The position numbers and the translations under genes are program-made. A stretch of 64,000 nt of DNA from Roseateles terrae (GTDB lineage: Bacteria; Pseudomonadota; Gammaproteobacteria; Burkholderiales; Burkholderiaceae_C), in assembly GCF_014192155.1 (NCBI RefSeq), contig NZ_JACHXO010000003.1, positions 1-64,000 of the forward strand. The letters run 5' to 3'. Below are positions 45,747 to 55,937 of this stretch, piece after piece. How positions within the stretch are numbered: the first letter of the stretch is position 1; each line of letters starts with the position of its first letter. The notes beneath the pieces are model-generated. The model worked only from the letters and a program-made list of their open reading frames with translations, was not told the origin of the DNA and ran no database searches.

Positions 45747-46685
45747 TCAGAACGGATTGTTCGATGCGCGCGACTGCGCCAGGGACCCGATGCGGGACTG
45801 GATCGCCGGGCCGAGAACCGTGTTGCTGGCCCACATGTAGTTCGACGAGGTGGCCGAGGTGGTCAAGGTCTTGTCGGTACACAGCGGCGGCTGGTAGGCC
45901 GCCAGGCACGCCGCTTCCGTCGAGTTGGCCAGGCCGTAGGCACTGGGGTACTTGGCGGCCGTCTGGCTCAGTTCGTCGGTCAGGATCAGGCCGATCTTGT
46001 GGCCGTCGTTGGTGACGTTCAGGCGCAGGCCGAGGTTGAAGCGGGACGACAGCTCGGAGAGCAGCCGGGCGCGGTCGGTGTCCGCATGCGACTGACGCTC
46101 CGCCACGGCGAACGGCGTCACGCCGACGTCCGGCATGGTGGAGATGATCACCTTGCCGCCCGCATTCGCGATGGCGTTGACCGTCTTGGCCAGGGCCTTG
46201 CCGCGCGCTTCGGCTTCATCGCCGAGCACGGCTTCGCTCTGGGCGCCGTAGGAGGCATAGAGCTCGAGGATGTCATTGGCACCCGCCAGCACCGTGACCA
46301 GGTCCTTGCCATTGAAGCCGTCCAGGGCGAACTGCTGGTCCACCTGCGAAGCGACATCGGCGACCTTGGCACCGGCGGTGGCATACATCACCGCCGTGGT
46401 CGCGGCCAGATTGGACGTATTGCACTGCTTGAAGACCAGGCCGTAATACGACGCCAGCGTCTGCACCCAGATCGGGTTGGACGAGCAAGCGATGGCACCG
46501 GTGGTGGTGTCCGTCGCATTGATCGTGTACTTGGTGCCGTCGGAGCGCAGTGCGCTGGTTTCGTCACCGAAGGCGATCAGACGCGCGGGCCGGAACGGAT
46601 CGACTTGCGAACTACCGCCGCCGCAGGCAGCCAGCAGCGCGGTCGCCCCCAGCAGGACGGCCAGGTGGCGCTTCAAACTCTTCAT
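45747..46685 (-). CDS. SGNH/GDSL hydrolase-like lipoprotein lacking catalytic residues
   Basis: A 312-residue lipoprotein (LLAAC lipobox, then GGGSS). The fold marks remain: block I is FGDETS, but Glu sits where the nucleophile Ser of GDSx should be; block III is GANDIL (intact G-x-N-D); the final block is MWASNTVLG where WDxxHP is expected, so both Asp and His are missing. I infer a non-catalytic, perhaps binding, protein. The same substitutions occur in related Burkholderiales proteins as I recall. ATGA overlap with Sua5 upstream, although the functions appear unrelated. Confidence 0.8.
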   Translation of the reverse strand: MKSLKRHLAVLLGATALLAACGGGSSQVDPFRPARLIAFGDETSALRSDGTKYTINATDTTTGAIACSSNPIWVQTLASYYGLVFKQCNTSNLAATTAVMYATAGAKVADVASQVDQQFALDGFNGKDLVTVLAGANDILELYASYGAQSEAVLGDEAEARGKALAKTVNAIANAGGKVIISTMPDVGVTPFAVAERQSHADTDRARLLSELSSRFNLGLRLNVTNDGHKIGLILTDELSQTAAKYPSAYGLANSTEAACLAAYQPPLCTDKTLTTSATSSNYMWASNTVLGPAIQSRIGSLAQSRASNNPF

Positions 46686-47785
46686 GAATTCTCCAAATCA
46701 TCAAACTCCGGCGTCGCAAAAGCCGCCGCCGCTCGGGACAATCGATCCCGGATACCGTCCCAGGCCGCATCGGCCGGCGGTGCTTCCACCCAGATCTGCG
46801 CCGCACCGGCCGCATCCAGCTGCCGCAGGACCGCGAACAGCTCGCGGGCCACGGCTTTGGCCTCGCCGGGCATGGGATGGTGCAGCACCCCCGCCACGCC
46901 CGTGAGACCGGCATGACGGGAATATACCGCCAGCCCCGGCGGCAACGGACCGGTCAGGGCCTGTTGCAGCGCCTCGGAACTCAGAAGCCGCACGGTGGCC
47001 CGCGGCGCATAGTGCGCGGCCAGGGTCCCGGAGGCTTTGGGGGCCGAACGGTCCGGCGCGCGCAGCGGCTCGCCGGCCGCGGCCTCGAGTTGCGCCGGGG
47101 TCAGCACCCCGGGACGCAGCAGCACCGGATGACCGCGGCTGCAGTCCACGATGCTCGATTCGATGCCCACATCGCAGGGGCCGCCATCCAGCACCAGCAG
47201 CGACGGACCGAATTCGTCGGCCACATGCGCGGCCGTGGTCGGGCTGACCCGGCCGAAGCGGTTGGCGCTGGGCGCCGCCAGGCCTTCGACGCCGAGCGCG
47301 CGACAGGCCGTCATCACGGCGCGGGCGACCGGATGGGACGGGCTGCGCAGGCCGACCGTGGGCTGTCCGCCCGCTGCCGCCGCTGCCACCTCGGGACGTC
47401 GCTGCACGATCAATGTCAGCGGGCCGGGCCAGAAGGCGTCGATCAGGCGGTGGGCCACCGGCGGCAGGTCCTGCGCGAAGTGGCGGGCGCCCTGCTCGTC
47501 CAGCACATGGACGATCAGCGGATGGTCACTCGGTCGGCCCTTGGCGGCGAAGATGCGGGCCACGGCGTGGTCCTGATCCGCACGGGCGGCCAGGCCATAG
47601 ACGGTTTCGGTGGGCAGACCCAGCAGCTGGCCGTCGGCCAGGGTGCGGGCGGCGCGATCCACCGCCTCGGCGGCGTGACCGTCCAGCACCTGGGCACTGC
47701 CCTCAGACCTGGTGCCGTCCACGCCCATTCCTACGCCAGTTCCTACGCCAGTTCCCACGCTCATCTCCTGCGTCTGGCTCACCAC
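46682..47785 (-). CDS. L-threonylcarbamoyladenylate synthase, Sua5 type
   Basis: A 367-residue enzyme making threonylcarbamoyl-AMP for tRNA t6A. The YrdC domain (about 40-235) has [49 protein letters not shown] and SSIVDCS. The extra C-terminal Sua5 domain follows the linker [18 protein letters not shown]. The N-terminus carries a Val-Gly-Thr-Gly run coded by a 12-bp repeat near 47740-47762 and overlaps the purK stop by 7 bp; a start at Met9 is possible. Confidence 0.93.
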   Translation of the reverse strand: MVSQTQEMSVGTGVGTGVGMGVDGTRSEGSAQVLDGHAAEAVDRAARTLADGQLLGLPTETVYGLAARADQDHAVARIFAAKGRPSDHPLIVHVLDEQGARHFAQDLPPVAHRLIDAFWPGPLTLIVQRRPEVAAAAAGGQPTVGLRSPSHPVARAVMTACRALGVEGLAAPSANRFGRVSPTTAAHVADEFGPSLLVLDGGPCDVGIESSIVDCSRGHPVLLRPGVLTPAQLEAAAGEPLRAPDRSAPKASGTLAAHYAPRATVRLLSSEALQQALTGPLPPGLAVYSRHAGLTGVAGVLHHPMPGEAKAVARELFAVLRQLDAAGAAQIWVEAPPADAAWDGIRDRLSRAAAAFATPEFDDLENS

Positions 47786-48939
47786 TGCTCGGGCAAGCCC
47801 AGCAAGGCACAGGCGCGGCGAGCGCTGTCGCGCGCGGCCTCGGGTGTCGCGCCGACCAGATTGAGGTGACCCATCTTGCGTCCGACCCGTGCCTGGGCCT
47901 TGCCATACAGATGCAGCGACGCACCCGGCAAGGCCAGCACGCCCGCCCAGTCCGGCGTGCGCTCCTGGCCTTGCGCATCGAACCAGAGGTCGCCCAGCAG
48001 ATTGAGCATGACGACCGGGGAATGCAGGCGCGGCTCGCGCAGCGGCAGGCCGGTCATGGCGCGGACCTGCATCTCGAACTGAGACAGGTCACAGGCATCC
48101 ATCGTGTAATGGCCGGAGTTGTGCGGCCGTGGTGCCATCTCGTTGACCACAAGACGACCGTCCTTCAGCACGAAGAACTCCACGCACAGCACGCCGACAT
48201 ACGACAGCCCCTGCGCGATGGCCACGGCGCTTTGCCGGGCCTGGGTCTGCAGCGCCTCGGGCACATCCGGCGCCGGCACTTCGGTCACGGCGAGGATGCC
48301 GTCGCGATGCAGGTTCTGCTGCACCGGGAAGGTGACGGCCTGGCCATCCGCGCCGCGCACCACCAGCACGCTCAGTTCCAGCGCCAAAGGCAGCATCTGT
48401 TCCAGCACGCATTCGACTTCGCCAAGTTCCTGAAAAGCGGTGGCGAGCTGGCCGCGGTCGGTGACCCGGCGCTGGCCCTTGCCGTCGTAGCCAAGGCGGG
48501 CGGTCTTGAGGATGCCCGGCAGCAGCTCGTCGCCGACGGTGGCGAGGTCGGCGGGGCTGCGCAGCACCGCATAGGGTGCACACGGCACGCCGCTGGCCAC
48601 GAAGTGCGCCTTCTCGCGGCCACGGTCCTGGCAGACCGCCACGGCGCTGCCGGCCGGTGCCACGGTGCGGGTGGCCGCCAGCGAGTCCAGCGCGCGGGCG
48701 GGGACGTTTTCAAATTCGGTGGTGATGGCGTGGCAGCGCTGGGCGAGCTGCGACAGCGCGGCGCCGTCCAGATAGTCCGCCTTCAGGTGGGCCTGCGCGA
48801 CCGCGCCGGCCGGGCTGGACGCATCCGGATCCAGCACCACGCAGGTGTAGCCCAGCGACTGGGCCGCCTGCACGAACATGCGACCGAGCTGGCCGCCCCC
48901 CAGCACCCCCAGGGTGGCTTCGCCTGGCAGCAACGGCAT
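47779..48939 (-). CDS. purK: N5-carboxyaminoimidazole ribonucleotide synthase
   Basis: ATP-dependent carboxylation of AIR in purine synthesis. The 386-residue ATP-grasp protein begins [22 protein letters not shown] and has [58 protein letters not shown]. It overlaps purE by one base (TGATG) and Sua5 by 7 bp, so purE-purK-sua5 is one coupled unit. Confidence 0.96.
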   Translation of the reverse strand: MPLLPGEATLGVLGGGQLGRMFVQAAQSLGYTCVVLDPDASSPAGAVAQAHLKADYLDGAALSQLAQRCHAITTEFENVPARALDSLAATRTVAPAGSAVAVCQDRGREKAHFVASGVPCAPYAVLRSPADLATVGDELLPGILKTARLGYDGKGQRRVTDRGQLATAFQELGEVECVLEQMLPLALELSVLVVRGADGQAVTFPVQQNLHRDGILAVTEVPAPDVPEALQTQARQSAVAIAQGLSYVGVLCVEFFVLKDGRLVVNEMAPRPHNSGHYTMDACDLSQFEMQVRAMTGLPLREPRLHSPVVMLNLLGDLWFDAQGQERTPDWAGVLALPGASLHLYGKAQARVGRKMGHLNLVGATPEAARDSARRACALLGLPEQW

Positions 48940-49463
48940 CAGCGCAGCTCCTCGGTCATGGCGGTGGCGGCGGCGGTCTGGCGCTTGCGGAAGGCGTCGA
49001 GCTTGTCGCGCAGCGCGGGATTGTCCCGGGCCAGCATCGCCACCACGAAGAGCGCGGCATTGCCGGCGCCGGCGTTGCCGATGGCGAAAGTGGCCACCGG
49101 AATGCCCTTGGGCATCTGGACGATGGAATGCAGCGAATCCACCCCCTGCAGGTGACGGCTGGCGACCGGCACGCCCAGCACCGGCACCAGCGTCTTGGCG
49201 GCCAGCATGCCGGGCAGATGGGCGGCGCCGCCGGCCCCGGCGATGATGGCCCGCAGGCCGCGACCTTCGGCCGCTTCGGCGTAGGCGAACATCTCGTCGG
49301 GCATGCGATGTGCCGACACCACCCTGGCCTCAAAGGGCACACCGAACTCGGTGAGAATGTCGGCGGCGTGCTTCATGGTCTCCCAGTCGCTGCTGGAGCC
49401 CATCACCACGCCGATCAGCGCGGCAGTCTGGGGAGCGGTGTCGGGCGTGTTGGCGCTGCTCAC
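48939..49463 (-). CDS. purE: N5-carboxyaminoimidazole ribonucleotide mutase
   Basis: Moves the carboxyl group from N5 to C4 to give CAIR. The 174-residue protein shows [45 protein letters not shown] and [15 protein letters not shown]. The start is GTG at 49463, giving a 13-residue Thr/Ala-rich lead before the fold. Divergent from cnoX across 114 bp. Confidence 0.96.
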   Translation of the reverse strand: MSSANTPDTAPQTAALIGVVMGSSSDWETMKHAADILTEFGVPFEARVVSAHRMPDEMFAYAEAAEGRGLRAIIAGAGGAAHLPGMLAAKTLVPVLGVPVASRHLQGVDSLHSIVQMPKGIPVATFAIGNAGAGNAALFVVAMLARDNPALRDKLDAFRKRQTAAATAMTEELR

Positions 49464-49577
49464 GGGGTCGTCCTGATTCGTGTAATCCAGAAACCTTGAA
49501 TTGTAGGCGTCCAGCCTCAGTTGCCATGTTTCCGGCCTTTGCTACGCTGTACTCCACTGTTCCCAGTTGAATTCGCC

Positions 49578-50534
49578 ATGACCGACATCACCCTGCAAAA
49601 CTTTGAATCCGAGCTGTTGCAAGCTTCCATGCAGCAGCCGGTGCTGCTGGACATCTGGGCCCCCTGGTGCGGCCCGTGCCGCACGCTGGGTCCGATGCTG
49701 GACAAGCTGGAGGTGGCCTATGCGGGCCGCTTCAAGCTGGCCAAACTCAACAGTGACGATCAGCCGGAAATCGCCACGCAGCTGAGCCAGGCCTTTGGCG
49801 TGCGCTCGATTCCGTTCTGCGTGATGTTCGTGGGCGGCCAGCCGGTGGATGGCTTTGTCGGCGCCCTGCCGGAAGCGCAGATCCGCGAATTCCTGGACCG
49901 TCATGTGCCCAGCGGCGAGGAACTGGAAGCCGAGGAAGACCTGGCGGAAGCCCAGGCGCTGATGGAAGAAGGCGATAACGCCGCGGCGCTGGAGAAGCTG
50001 CACGCCGCAGTGCAGGCCGACCCGTCGAATGAAACCGCCCGCTTCGACCTCGTCCGCGCGCTGCTGGAGGCCGACCTGCTGGACGACGCCAAGGCGGCCT
50101 TCGAGCCGGTGGCGCATCGCGCGGCGGACACCCTGACGCCGCATCCGCGCTTTGCGGCGCTGGGCACCTGGATCGCCGCCGCGGAGCGTGCATCTCAAGG
50201 CATGGACCCCGCCGGCCTGCAGGCCGCCATCGCCGCCAACAAGCGCGACTTTGACGCCCGCTTCACCCTGGCGCAGGGCCTGCTGGCCGGTCGCGACTTC
50301 ACCGGCGCGATGGATGAGCTGCTGGAAATCATCATGCGCGACAAGACCTGGAACGACCAGCTCGCCCGCAAGACCTACGTGGCCATCCTCGAGTTGATGA
50401 CCAAGCCGGCGGCTGCGCATGCCGCTGCAGCCGATCCAAAGGGCAGTCTGCAACTGGCCGGTCCGAGCGCCGTGGCATCGGCGGATCCACTGCTGGATCA
50501 GTACCGCCGCAAGCTGAGCATGGCGCTGTTCTGA
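49578..50534 (+). CDS. cnoX: Thioredoxin-TPR protein of the CnoX/YbbN type
   Basis: A 318-residue protein. The N-terminal thioredoxin domain has an intact WCGPC redox motif and cis-Pro in RSIPFCVM. From about residue 112 a TPR-like helical domain follows (EEDLAEAQALMEEGDNAAALEKL and the Rep_21 region). CnoX proteins hold unfolded clients under oxidative stress and hand them to GroEL. E. coli YbbN has SxxC while this one keeps CxxC, as in Caulobacter, so redox activity is expected. ATG 49578 matches the family start. Confidence 0.9.
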   Translation: MTDITLQNFESELLQASMQQPVLLDIWAPWCGPCRTLGPMLDKLEVAYAGRFKLAKLNSDDQPEIATQLSQAFGVRSIPFCVMFVGGQPVDGFVGALPEAQIREFLDRHVPSGEELEAEEDLAEAQALMEEGDNAAALEKLHAAVQADPSNETARFDLVRALLEADLLDDAKAAFEPVAHRAADTLTPHPRFAALGTWIAAAERASQGMDPAGLQAAIAANKRDFDARFTLAQGLLAGRDFTGAMDELLEIIMRDKTWNDQLARKTYVAILELMTKPAAAHAAAADPKGSLQLAGPSAVASADPLLDQYRRKLSMALF

Positions 50535-50543
50535 TCGAGGCCG

Positions 50544-50568
50544 CGGCGCGCGATACACGCGCGCGCCG
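50544..50568. terminator. GC-rich hairpin between convergent cnoX and TPR genes
   Basis: CGGCGCGCG and CGCGCGCCG pair perfectly over 9 bp with a 7-nt loop. No T-run, but the position between two convergent genes fits a bidirectional block. Confidence 0.5.
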
Positions 50569-50628
50569 TGGGACGGTGCGGGCGCGGAGCGGCCTCGTGG
50601 CCACAGCGCCTGGGCGCCGACGAACTCG

Positions 50629-51774
50629 TCAGTGCGAAGCGCTCAGGCCGGCCTGGCTCAGTGCCTGCCGCCAGTGTTGCTGGTGGGCGGCGTATTGCCC
50701 CCACACCTCATCCGCCAGCGCTTCATGGCGCTGGGCGTCGTCCGTCTGGCCCAGCAGGCGGAAGACCTGCGCCAGCCGGCTGTGGGTGATGGCGCGATCG
50801 TCCAGATCGCAGCTGGGATCCAGCTCGATTTCCGCTTCCCGCGCCTGCAGCAGCGCCAGCTCCTGCTGACCGCTGTTGGCGCGGCACCAGGCCATGTCCG
50901 AGAGCAGGCTGCTGCCCAGTCGCTCCAGCCCCTGCGCCATGGCTTGCGGCAGATGCTGTTCATACAGCTGCCGGGCCTGCTCAAACCGCCCCTCCACCGT
51001 CAGCACCTGCGCCCGCAGCACGGGCGTGAGCTCGTTCATCATGGCGGCGCCGACGGCGGCGTCGTAGTGATCGACCGAATCCACGCTCAGCAGCATTTCC
51101 TGCACCCGCACCGCGCCGTTGAGGCTGTCCCGGCGCAGTTGCGCCACCCGCATCGCCGCCATGTTGTACATGAGCGCGGACAAGGTGGTGTCGTCCCCTT
51201 CCGCGGTCGCGTGGCGGCGGGCCTGCTGATACCAGCGCTGGGCCACTTCGCTGTCGCCGGTGAAGTGCCAGGCCACACCCAGCGCCATGCTCAGGCGCGC
51301 CAGCGCGCCGTGGTCCACCTCGGGGCGGGCCTGCGCCAGGCAGCGGCGGGCGTGATGGATCAGGGCGTCCAGCTCATGCCGCACATAGGCCAGTTGCGCC
51401 AGCCAGGCATCGGCCAGCACCTGCACGTCGCCCAAAGCGCTGTGAGCCGTGGCAATGGCATGGGCGCGGGTGATGCGCTCCAGCGCCGGCTGCACCGCGA
51501 AGCCGTTGTAATAGGCCATCAGCCCTTCGGCCAGGTGGAGCCACGCGCCGATCTCGGCATGCGGATGCTGGAAGGAGAGCTGGTGCAGCACCGTCAGCGC
51601 CTCGCGGGCTTCGGACAGCGCGCCGTGCCGGGCCAGCTGCATGGCGCGCCGGGCACGGGGCGCCACCGAGGCCATGGGCGACTGAGCCGTGGCGACCTGC
51701 TGGTCCAGCTGCTTGAAGAGACGCGATTTGACAGCCGCGGCGGCGGCGCTGGAGACCGGTGTGGGGGCATCCAT
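50629..51774 (-). CDS. TPR-like helical-repeat protein, function unknown
   Basis: A 381-residue all-helical protein with spaced Ala/Leu-rich helix pairs of the TPR type (for example SEVAQRWYQQARRHA and GRFEQARQLYEQHLPQA). No enzymatic domain, signal peptide or membrane segment is visible. Similar proteins are found beside GGDEF or signalling genes in Burkholderiales, but none is adjacent here. The stop codon of purC's neighbour region lies 11 bp away (purC start is downstream on the same strand), so it may be co-transcribed with purC. Confidence 0.7.
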   Translation of the reverse strand: MDAPTPVSSAAAAAVKSRLFKQLDQQVATAQSPMASVAPRARRAMQLARHGALSEAREALTVLHQLSFQHPHAEIGAWLHLAEGLMAYYNGFAVQPALERITRAHAIATAHSALGDVQVLADAWLAQLAYVRHELDALIHHARRCLAQARPEVDHGALARLSMALGVAWHFTGDSEVAQRWYQQARRHATAEGDDTTLSALMYNMAAMRVAQLRRDSLNGAVRVQEMLLSVDSVDHYDAAVGAAMMNELTPVLRAQVLTVEGRFEQARQLYEQHLPQAMAQGLERLGSSLLSDMAWCRANSGQQELALLQAREAEIELDPSCDLDDRAITHSRLAQVFRLLGQTDDAQRHEALADEVWGQYAAHQQHWRQALSQAGLSASH

Positions 51775-51785
51775 GGCCGGCCGCC

Positions 51786-52682
51786 TCAGCGTGTCAGCCG
51801 TTCAAGGGCTTCCTGGTACTTCTCGGAAGTCCTGGTGATGACGTCGTCCGGCAGCGCGGGCGGCGGGGCGACCTTGCCCCAGGGCTGGCCGTTGACGGTG
51901 GCCTGCTCCAGCCAGTCGCGCAGGAACTGCTTGTCGTAGCTGGGCGGGTTGCTGCCGACGGCATAGCTTTCGGCAGGCCAGTAGCGGGAAGAATCGGGGG
52001 TCAGCACCTCGTCCATCAGGGTGAGGGTGCCGTCGGCGTCGAGGCCGAATTCGAACTTGGTGTCCGCGATGATGATGCCCTTGGTCAGGGCATAGTCGGC
52101 GGCGCGGCGGTAGAGCTGGATGGCGATGTCGCGCACCCGTTCGGCCATCTCGCGGCCGATGATGGCGGCGCAGCGCTCGAAGTCGATGTTTTCATCGTGG
52201 TCGCCCATCTCGGCCTTGGTGGCCGGGGTGAAGATGGGCTCGGGCAGCTTGCTGGCGTTCTGCAGGCCGGGCGGCAGTGGCACGCCGCAGACCTTGCCGC
52301 TGTCCTTGTATTCGGACCAGCCGCTGCCGGCCAGGTAACCGCGCACCACCGCTTCGATGGGCAGCGGCTTGAGCCGCTTGACCAGCATCGCGCGGCCGCG
52401 CACCTGGTCCTGCTCCTGCTCGGTGACGACCGACAGCGGGTCATCGCCGGTGAGGTGGTTGGGGACGATGCCGTCCAGCTTCTCGAACCAGAACAGCGCC
52501 ATCTGGGTGAGCAGCGCGCCCTTGCCCGGGATGGGCTGGTCCATGATGACGTCGAAGGCCGAGATGCGGTCCGACGCAATCATGAGGATGCGGTCTTCCC
52601 CCACGGCATAGTTCTCGCGCACCTTGCCGCGAGCGATGAGAGGGAGGGAGCGGATCGAGGAGGTGTGCAGGGCGGCGGTCAT
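51786..52682 (-). CDS. purC: Phosphoribosylaminoimidazole-succinocarboxamide synthase
   Basis: Joins CAIR and aspartate to SAICAR. The 298-residue protein has [41 protein letters not shown], and [10 protein letters not shown] ... [17 protein letters not shown] 52682 starts the family N-terminus ([10 protein letters not shown]). It follows fba and the GGCT gene on the same strand with a 106-bp gap, and leads into the TPR gene at 11 bp. Confidence 0.96.
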   Translation of the reverse strand: MTAALHTSSIRSLPLIARGKVRENYAVGEDRILMIASDRISAFDVIMDQPIPGKGALLTQMALFWFEKLDGIVPNHLTGDDPLSVVTEQEQDQVRGRAMLVKRLKPLPIEAVVRGYLAGSGWSEYKDSGKVCGVPLPPGLQNASKLPEPIFTPATKAEMGDHDENIDFERCAAIIGREMAERVRDIAIQLYRRAADYALTKGIIIADTKFEFGLDADGTLTLMDEVLTPDSSRYWPAESYAVGSNPPSYDKQFLRDWLEQATVNGQPWGKVAPPPALPDDVITRTSEKYQEALERLTR

Positions 52683-52788
52683 GGACGGTGCGCAACTTTG
52701 CAGTGCGGGGCTGGTGCGGGAGAACTTCGGGATTCTAGGGAAGTTCTGCGTCGGGTCCGTGATCGGCGCGCTGGTGTTCTGGGGGGTG

Positions 52789-53232
52789 TCAGCCCGGGGC
52801 AGCCTTGGGCGTGGCGTGGAAACCGGTGTAGCGCTCGACGAAGCGGGCCTTGCCTTCGCGGTCAAAGCGGTCTTCGTCCCAGGCGCCTGGGTCGAGCGCG
52901 TGGGCGCGGTCGTCCTTGAAGAGGTAGGTCCAGGCCCGCAGGGGCAGGCCGTCCGGACCGGTGATCAGCACTTCGCTGCGCTGGTAGTCGTCGCCTTCGA
53001 AGGCGTCGAGGCGGGGCCAGGCGGCCTCGGGCAGGTCGAGGTAGACCCGTCCGGCGACCTCAGCCCCTGTGTGGGGGCGCAGCCCGGGGTAGTCCTGGCC
53101 GCGCACCGGATGGCGCGCATGGTCGGTCAGCCGGGCGGGCTGCGGCGGATGGGCGGGCGCGGCGTCGGGTCCGCAGACCCGGGCCATGATGTCGGGCCAC
53201 ATGAGCGAGCCGTAGACAAACAGGTGAGCCAC
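52789..53232 (-). CDS. Gamma-glutamylcyclotransferase-like (AIG2) protein
   Basis: A 147-residue protein with the GGCT signature [12 protein letters not shown] (nucleotide-loop YGSL), [24 protein letters not shown] (catalytic Glu in FEGDDY) and the usual short barrel. The start is GTG at 53232 with GGAGG 8 bp upstream. Members cyclise gamma-glutamyl amino compounds; the substrate is unknown. It begins 16 bp after the fba stop and is probably co-transcribed. Confidence 0.87.
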   Translation of the reverse strand: MAHLFVYGSLMWPDIMARVCGPDAAPAHPPQPARLTDHARHPVRGQDYPGLRPHTGAEVAGRVYLDLPEAAWPRLDAFEGDDYQRSEVLITGPDGLPLRAWTYLFKDDRAHALDPGAWDEDRFDREGKARFVERYTGFHATPKAAPG

Positions 53233-53248
53233 GTCGCCGCCCTCCGGC

Positions 53249-54313
<1,065 letters not shown>

Positions 54314-54691
54314 GAGAGTTCTCCGGAGAAGTGAAAAATTCTGGAGGCGCGGACTGCCGTCCATCGTTCCGAAGCGGAGCCGGAAGCACGATGGAGGCGA
54401 TGTAACCACGCCGTAACTGCAACGATTCTAGCGAGCCCCTGTGTGCTGCCCGTGTCGGGACCTGTAACGTCCCCCAAACAAGTGCTGCAGGGTCTGGAGA
54501 GAAAACCGGCCCCAGATCCGGGGTGATCCGGGGTCTGTTCGCTTGCACACCCAGGACGGGGGCCGGTACGCTTGCGAATGGGTGAGCAAGCTTCGTGCCC
54601 TGGCGCATGGCCTGGCACCCGTTTTCGCCCTGCGTGGCCCGCCGCATTGCGCTGCGCACGCCGCCTCCGTGTTGCCGCCCCCAGGAGTTTC
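54314..54691. promoter_or_regulatory. Divergent gap between fba and the HATPase-DUF4325 gene
   Basis: 378 bp without a supportable gene. It must hold the promoters of both genes. GATCCGGGG occurs twice in direct orientation (54515-54523 and 54525-54533); the GGCCCC before it can pair with either copy. Confidence 0.45.
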
Positions 54692-55711
54692 ATGACCCGA
54701 CTTGTGCTGGACCAGTTGTCGCTGTGGATCACAGCGGCCGCCAATGAACACGGGCTGGATCTGGCCGCGCATGTGGAAGAGCGCACCGGGGCGAGCCGGC
54801 GGGCGGCACAGGCGGCGCTGAAGCGGCTGGTGGACGCACAGTGGCTGGTGCGCAGCGGCACGAGCCGGCGGCCGGTGTACGGGCCGGGCGCCCTGCGGCA
54901 GGTGGTGCGCAGCTTCACGCTGCACCAGTTGCAGGAAGATGTGGCCTGGCAGCGGGATTTCGCGCCCCATTTTGACTTCCCCCGGCATGTGCAGCGGATG
55001 GTGCAACATGCCTTCACCGAGCTGGTGAACAACGCCATCGACCACAGCGGCGGCACCAGTGTGACGGTGTCGCTGCGGCAGACGCCGCGGCATGCGCAGC
55101 TGCTGGTGTCGGACGATGGCTGTGGGGTGTTCGACAAGATCTGCGGGACCTACGAACTGACGGATGCGCAGCATGCGATGCTGGAGCTCAGCAAGGGGCG
55201 GCTGACGACGCAGCCACAGGCACATACCGGGCGCGGGCTGTTCTTCAGCTCGCAGTTGGCGGACGTGTTCGATATTCATGCCAACGGGCAGGCGTTCCAG
55301 CGGCGCGCGTGGCAAGGCAATGCCTGGCTCCCGGGAAAGGGACTGCCGCGTCAGGGCAGCTCCATCTACATGGCGGTGGCCCTGGACACGACCCGCACCC
55401 TGGAGCAGGTGCTTCAGCAGTGGAGCGTGGATGGCAGCGGCATCGCGTTCGACCAGACCCGCGTGTTGCTCCAATTGGTCGTCGGGCCCGGACAAATGCT
55501 GGACTCGCGCGCCCAGGCCCGGCGCGTGACGTCCAGGCTCCCGCAGTTCAAACGCGTGGAAATCGACTTCTCCGGTGTGGAAGACGTCGGGCACGCCTTC
55601 GCGGATGAGCTGTTTCGGGTGTTCGCGAAGTCGCATCAGGCGGTGGAGTTGGTGCCGCTCAATATGGCGCCCAGAGTGGCGGCGCTCGTGGCGGCGGTGC
55701 AAAACGGGTGA
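54692..55711 (+). CDS. Histidine-kinase-like ATPase with DUF4325 domain
   Basis: A 339-residue cytosolic protein. Residues about 1-75 form a winged-helix-like segment (RTGASRRAAQAALKRLVDAQWLV). Residues about 100-230 are an HATPase with N-box ELVNNAIDHSGG and G1 motif SDDGCGVFDKI, then TGRGLFFSS. Residues about 265-339 are DUF4325, an STAS-like fold (VEIDFSGVEDVGHAFADELFRVF). The HATPase-plus-STAS-like arrangement recalls anti-sigma kinase and anti-anti-sigma partners in one chain. No phospho-His domain, so not a sensor kinase. AGGAG precedes ATG 54692. Confidence 0.82.
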   Translation: MTRLVLDQLSLWITAAANEHGLDLAAHVEERTGASRRAAQAALKRLVDAQWLVRSGTSRRPVYGPGALRQVVRSFTLHQLQEDVAWQRDFAPHFDFPRHVQRMVQHAFTELVNNAIDHSGGTSVTVSLRQTPRHAQLLVSDDGCGVFDKICGTYELTDAQHAMLELSKGRLTTQPQAHTGRGLFFSSQLADVFDIHANGQAFQRRAWQGNAWLPGKGLPRQGSSIYMAVALDTTRTLEQVLQQWSVDGSGIAFDQTRVLLQLVVGPGQMLDSRAQARRVTSRLPQFKRVEIDFSGVEDVGHAFADELFRVFAKSHQAVELVPLNMAPRVAALVAAVQNG

Positions 55712-55880
55712 GGCGCTAGCAGCTGCGGTTTGCGCTTTGCAGCACTCAAGCGCGCGCTGATGGCAGAAGCCGCCGCTCACCATTCGCTCCATTCAGCGCT
55801 CGGCCGTAAAGGTCCTCCCCCATCAAGACCCTTCAGACTCTCGAAGTCTCCATGGGTGGTCATGTGCGCGCGAAAGGAAA
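55712..55880. other. Gene-free stretch upstream of the pyk terminator
   Basis: No coding or RNA gene seen; the stretch lies between convergent genes. Confidence 0.5.
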
Positions 55881-55908
55881 GAAAAAGGCGCGAGGGTCAC
55901 CTCGCGCC
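55881..55908 (-). terminator. Rho-independent terminator after pyk
   Basis: On the minus strand GGCGCGAGG, loop TGAC, CCTCGCGCC, then TTTTTC. A perfect 9-bp stem 30 bp past the pyk stop. Confidence 0.92.
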
Positions 55909-55937
55909 TTCGCCTTCGGATGGGAAGGGGTGAACGC

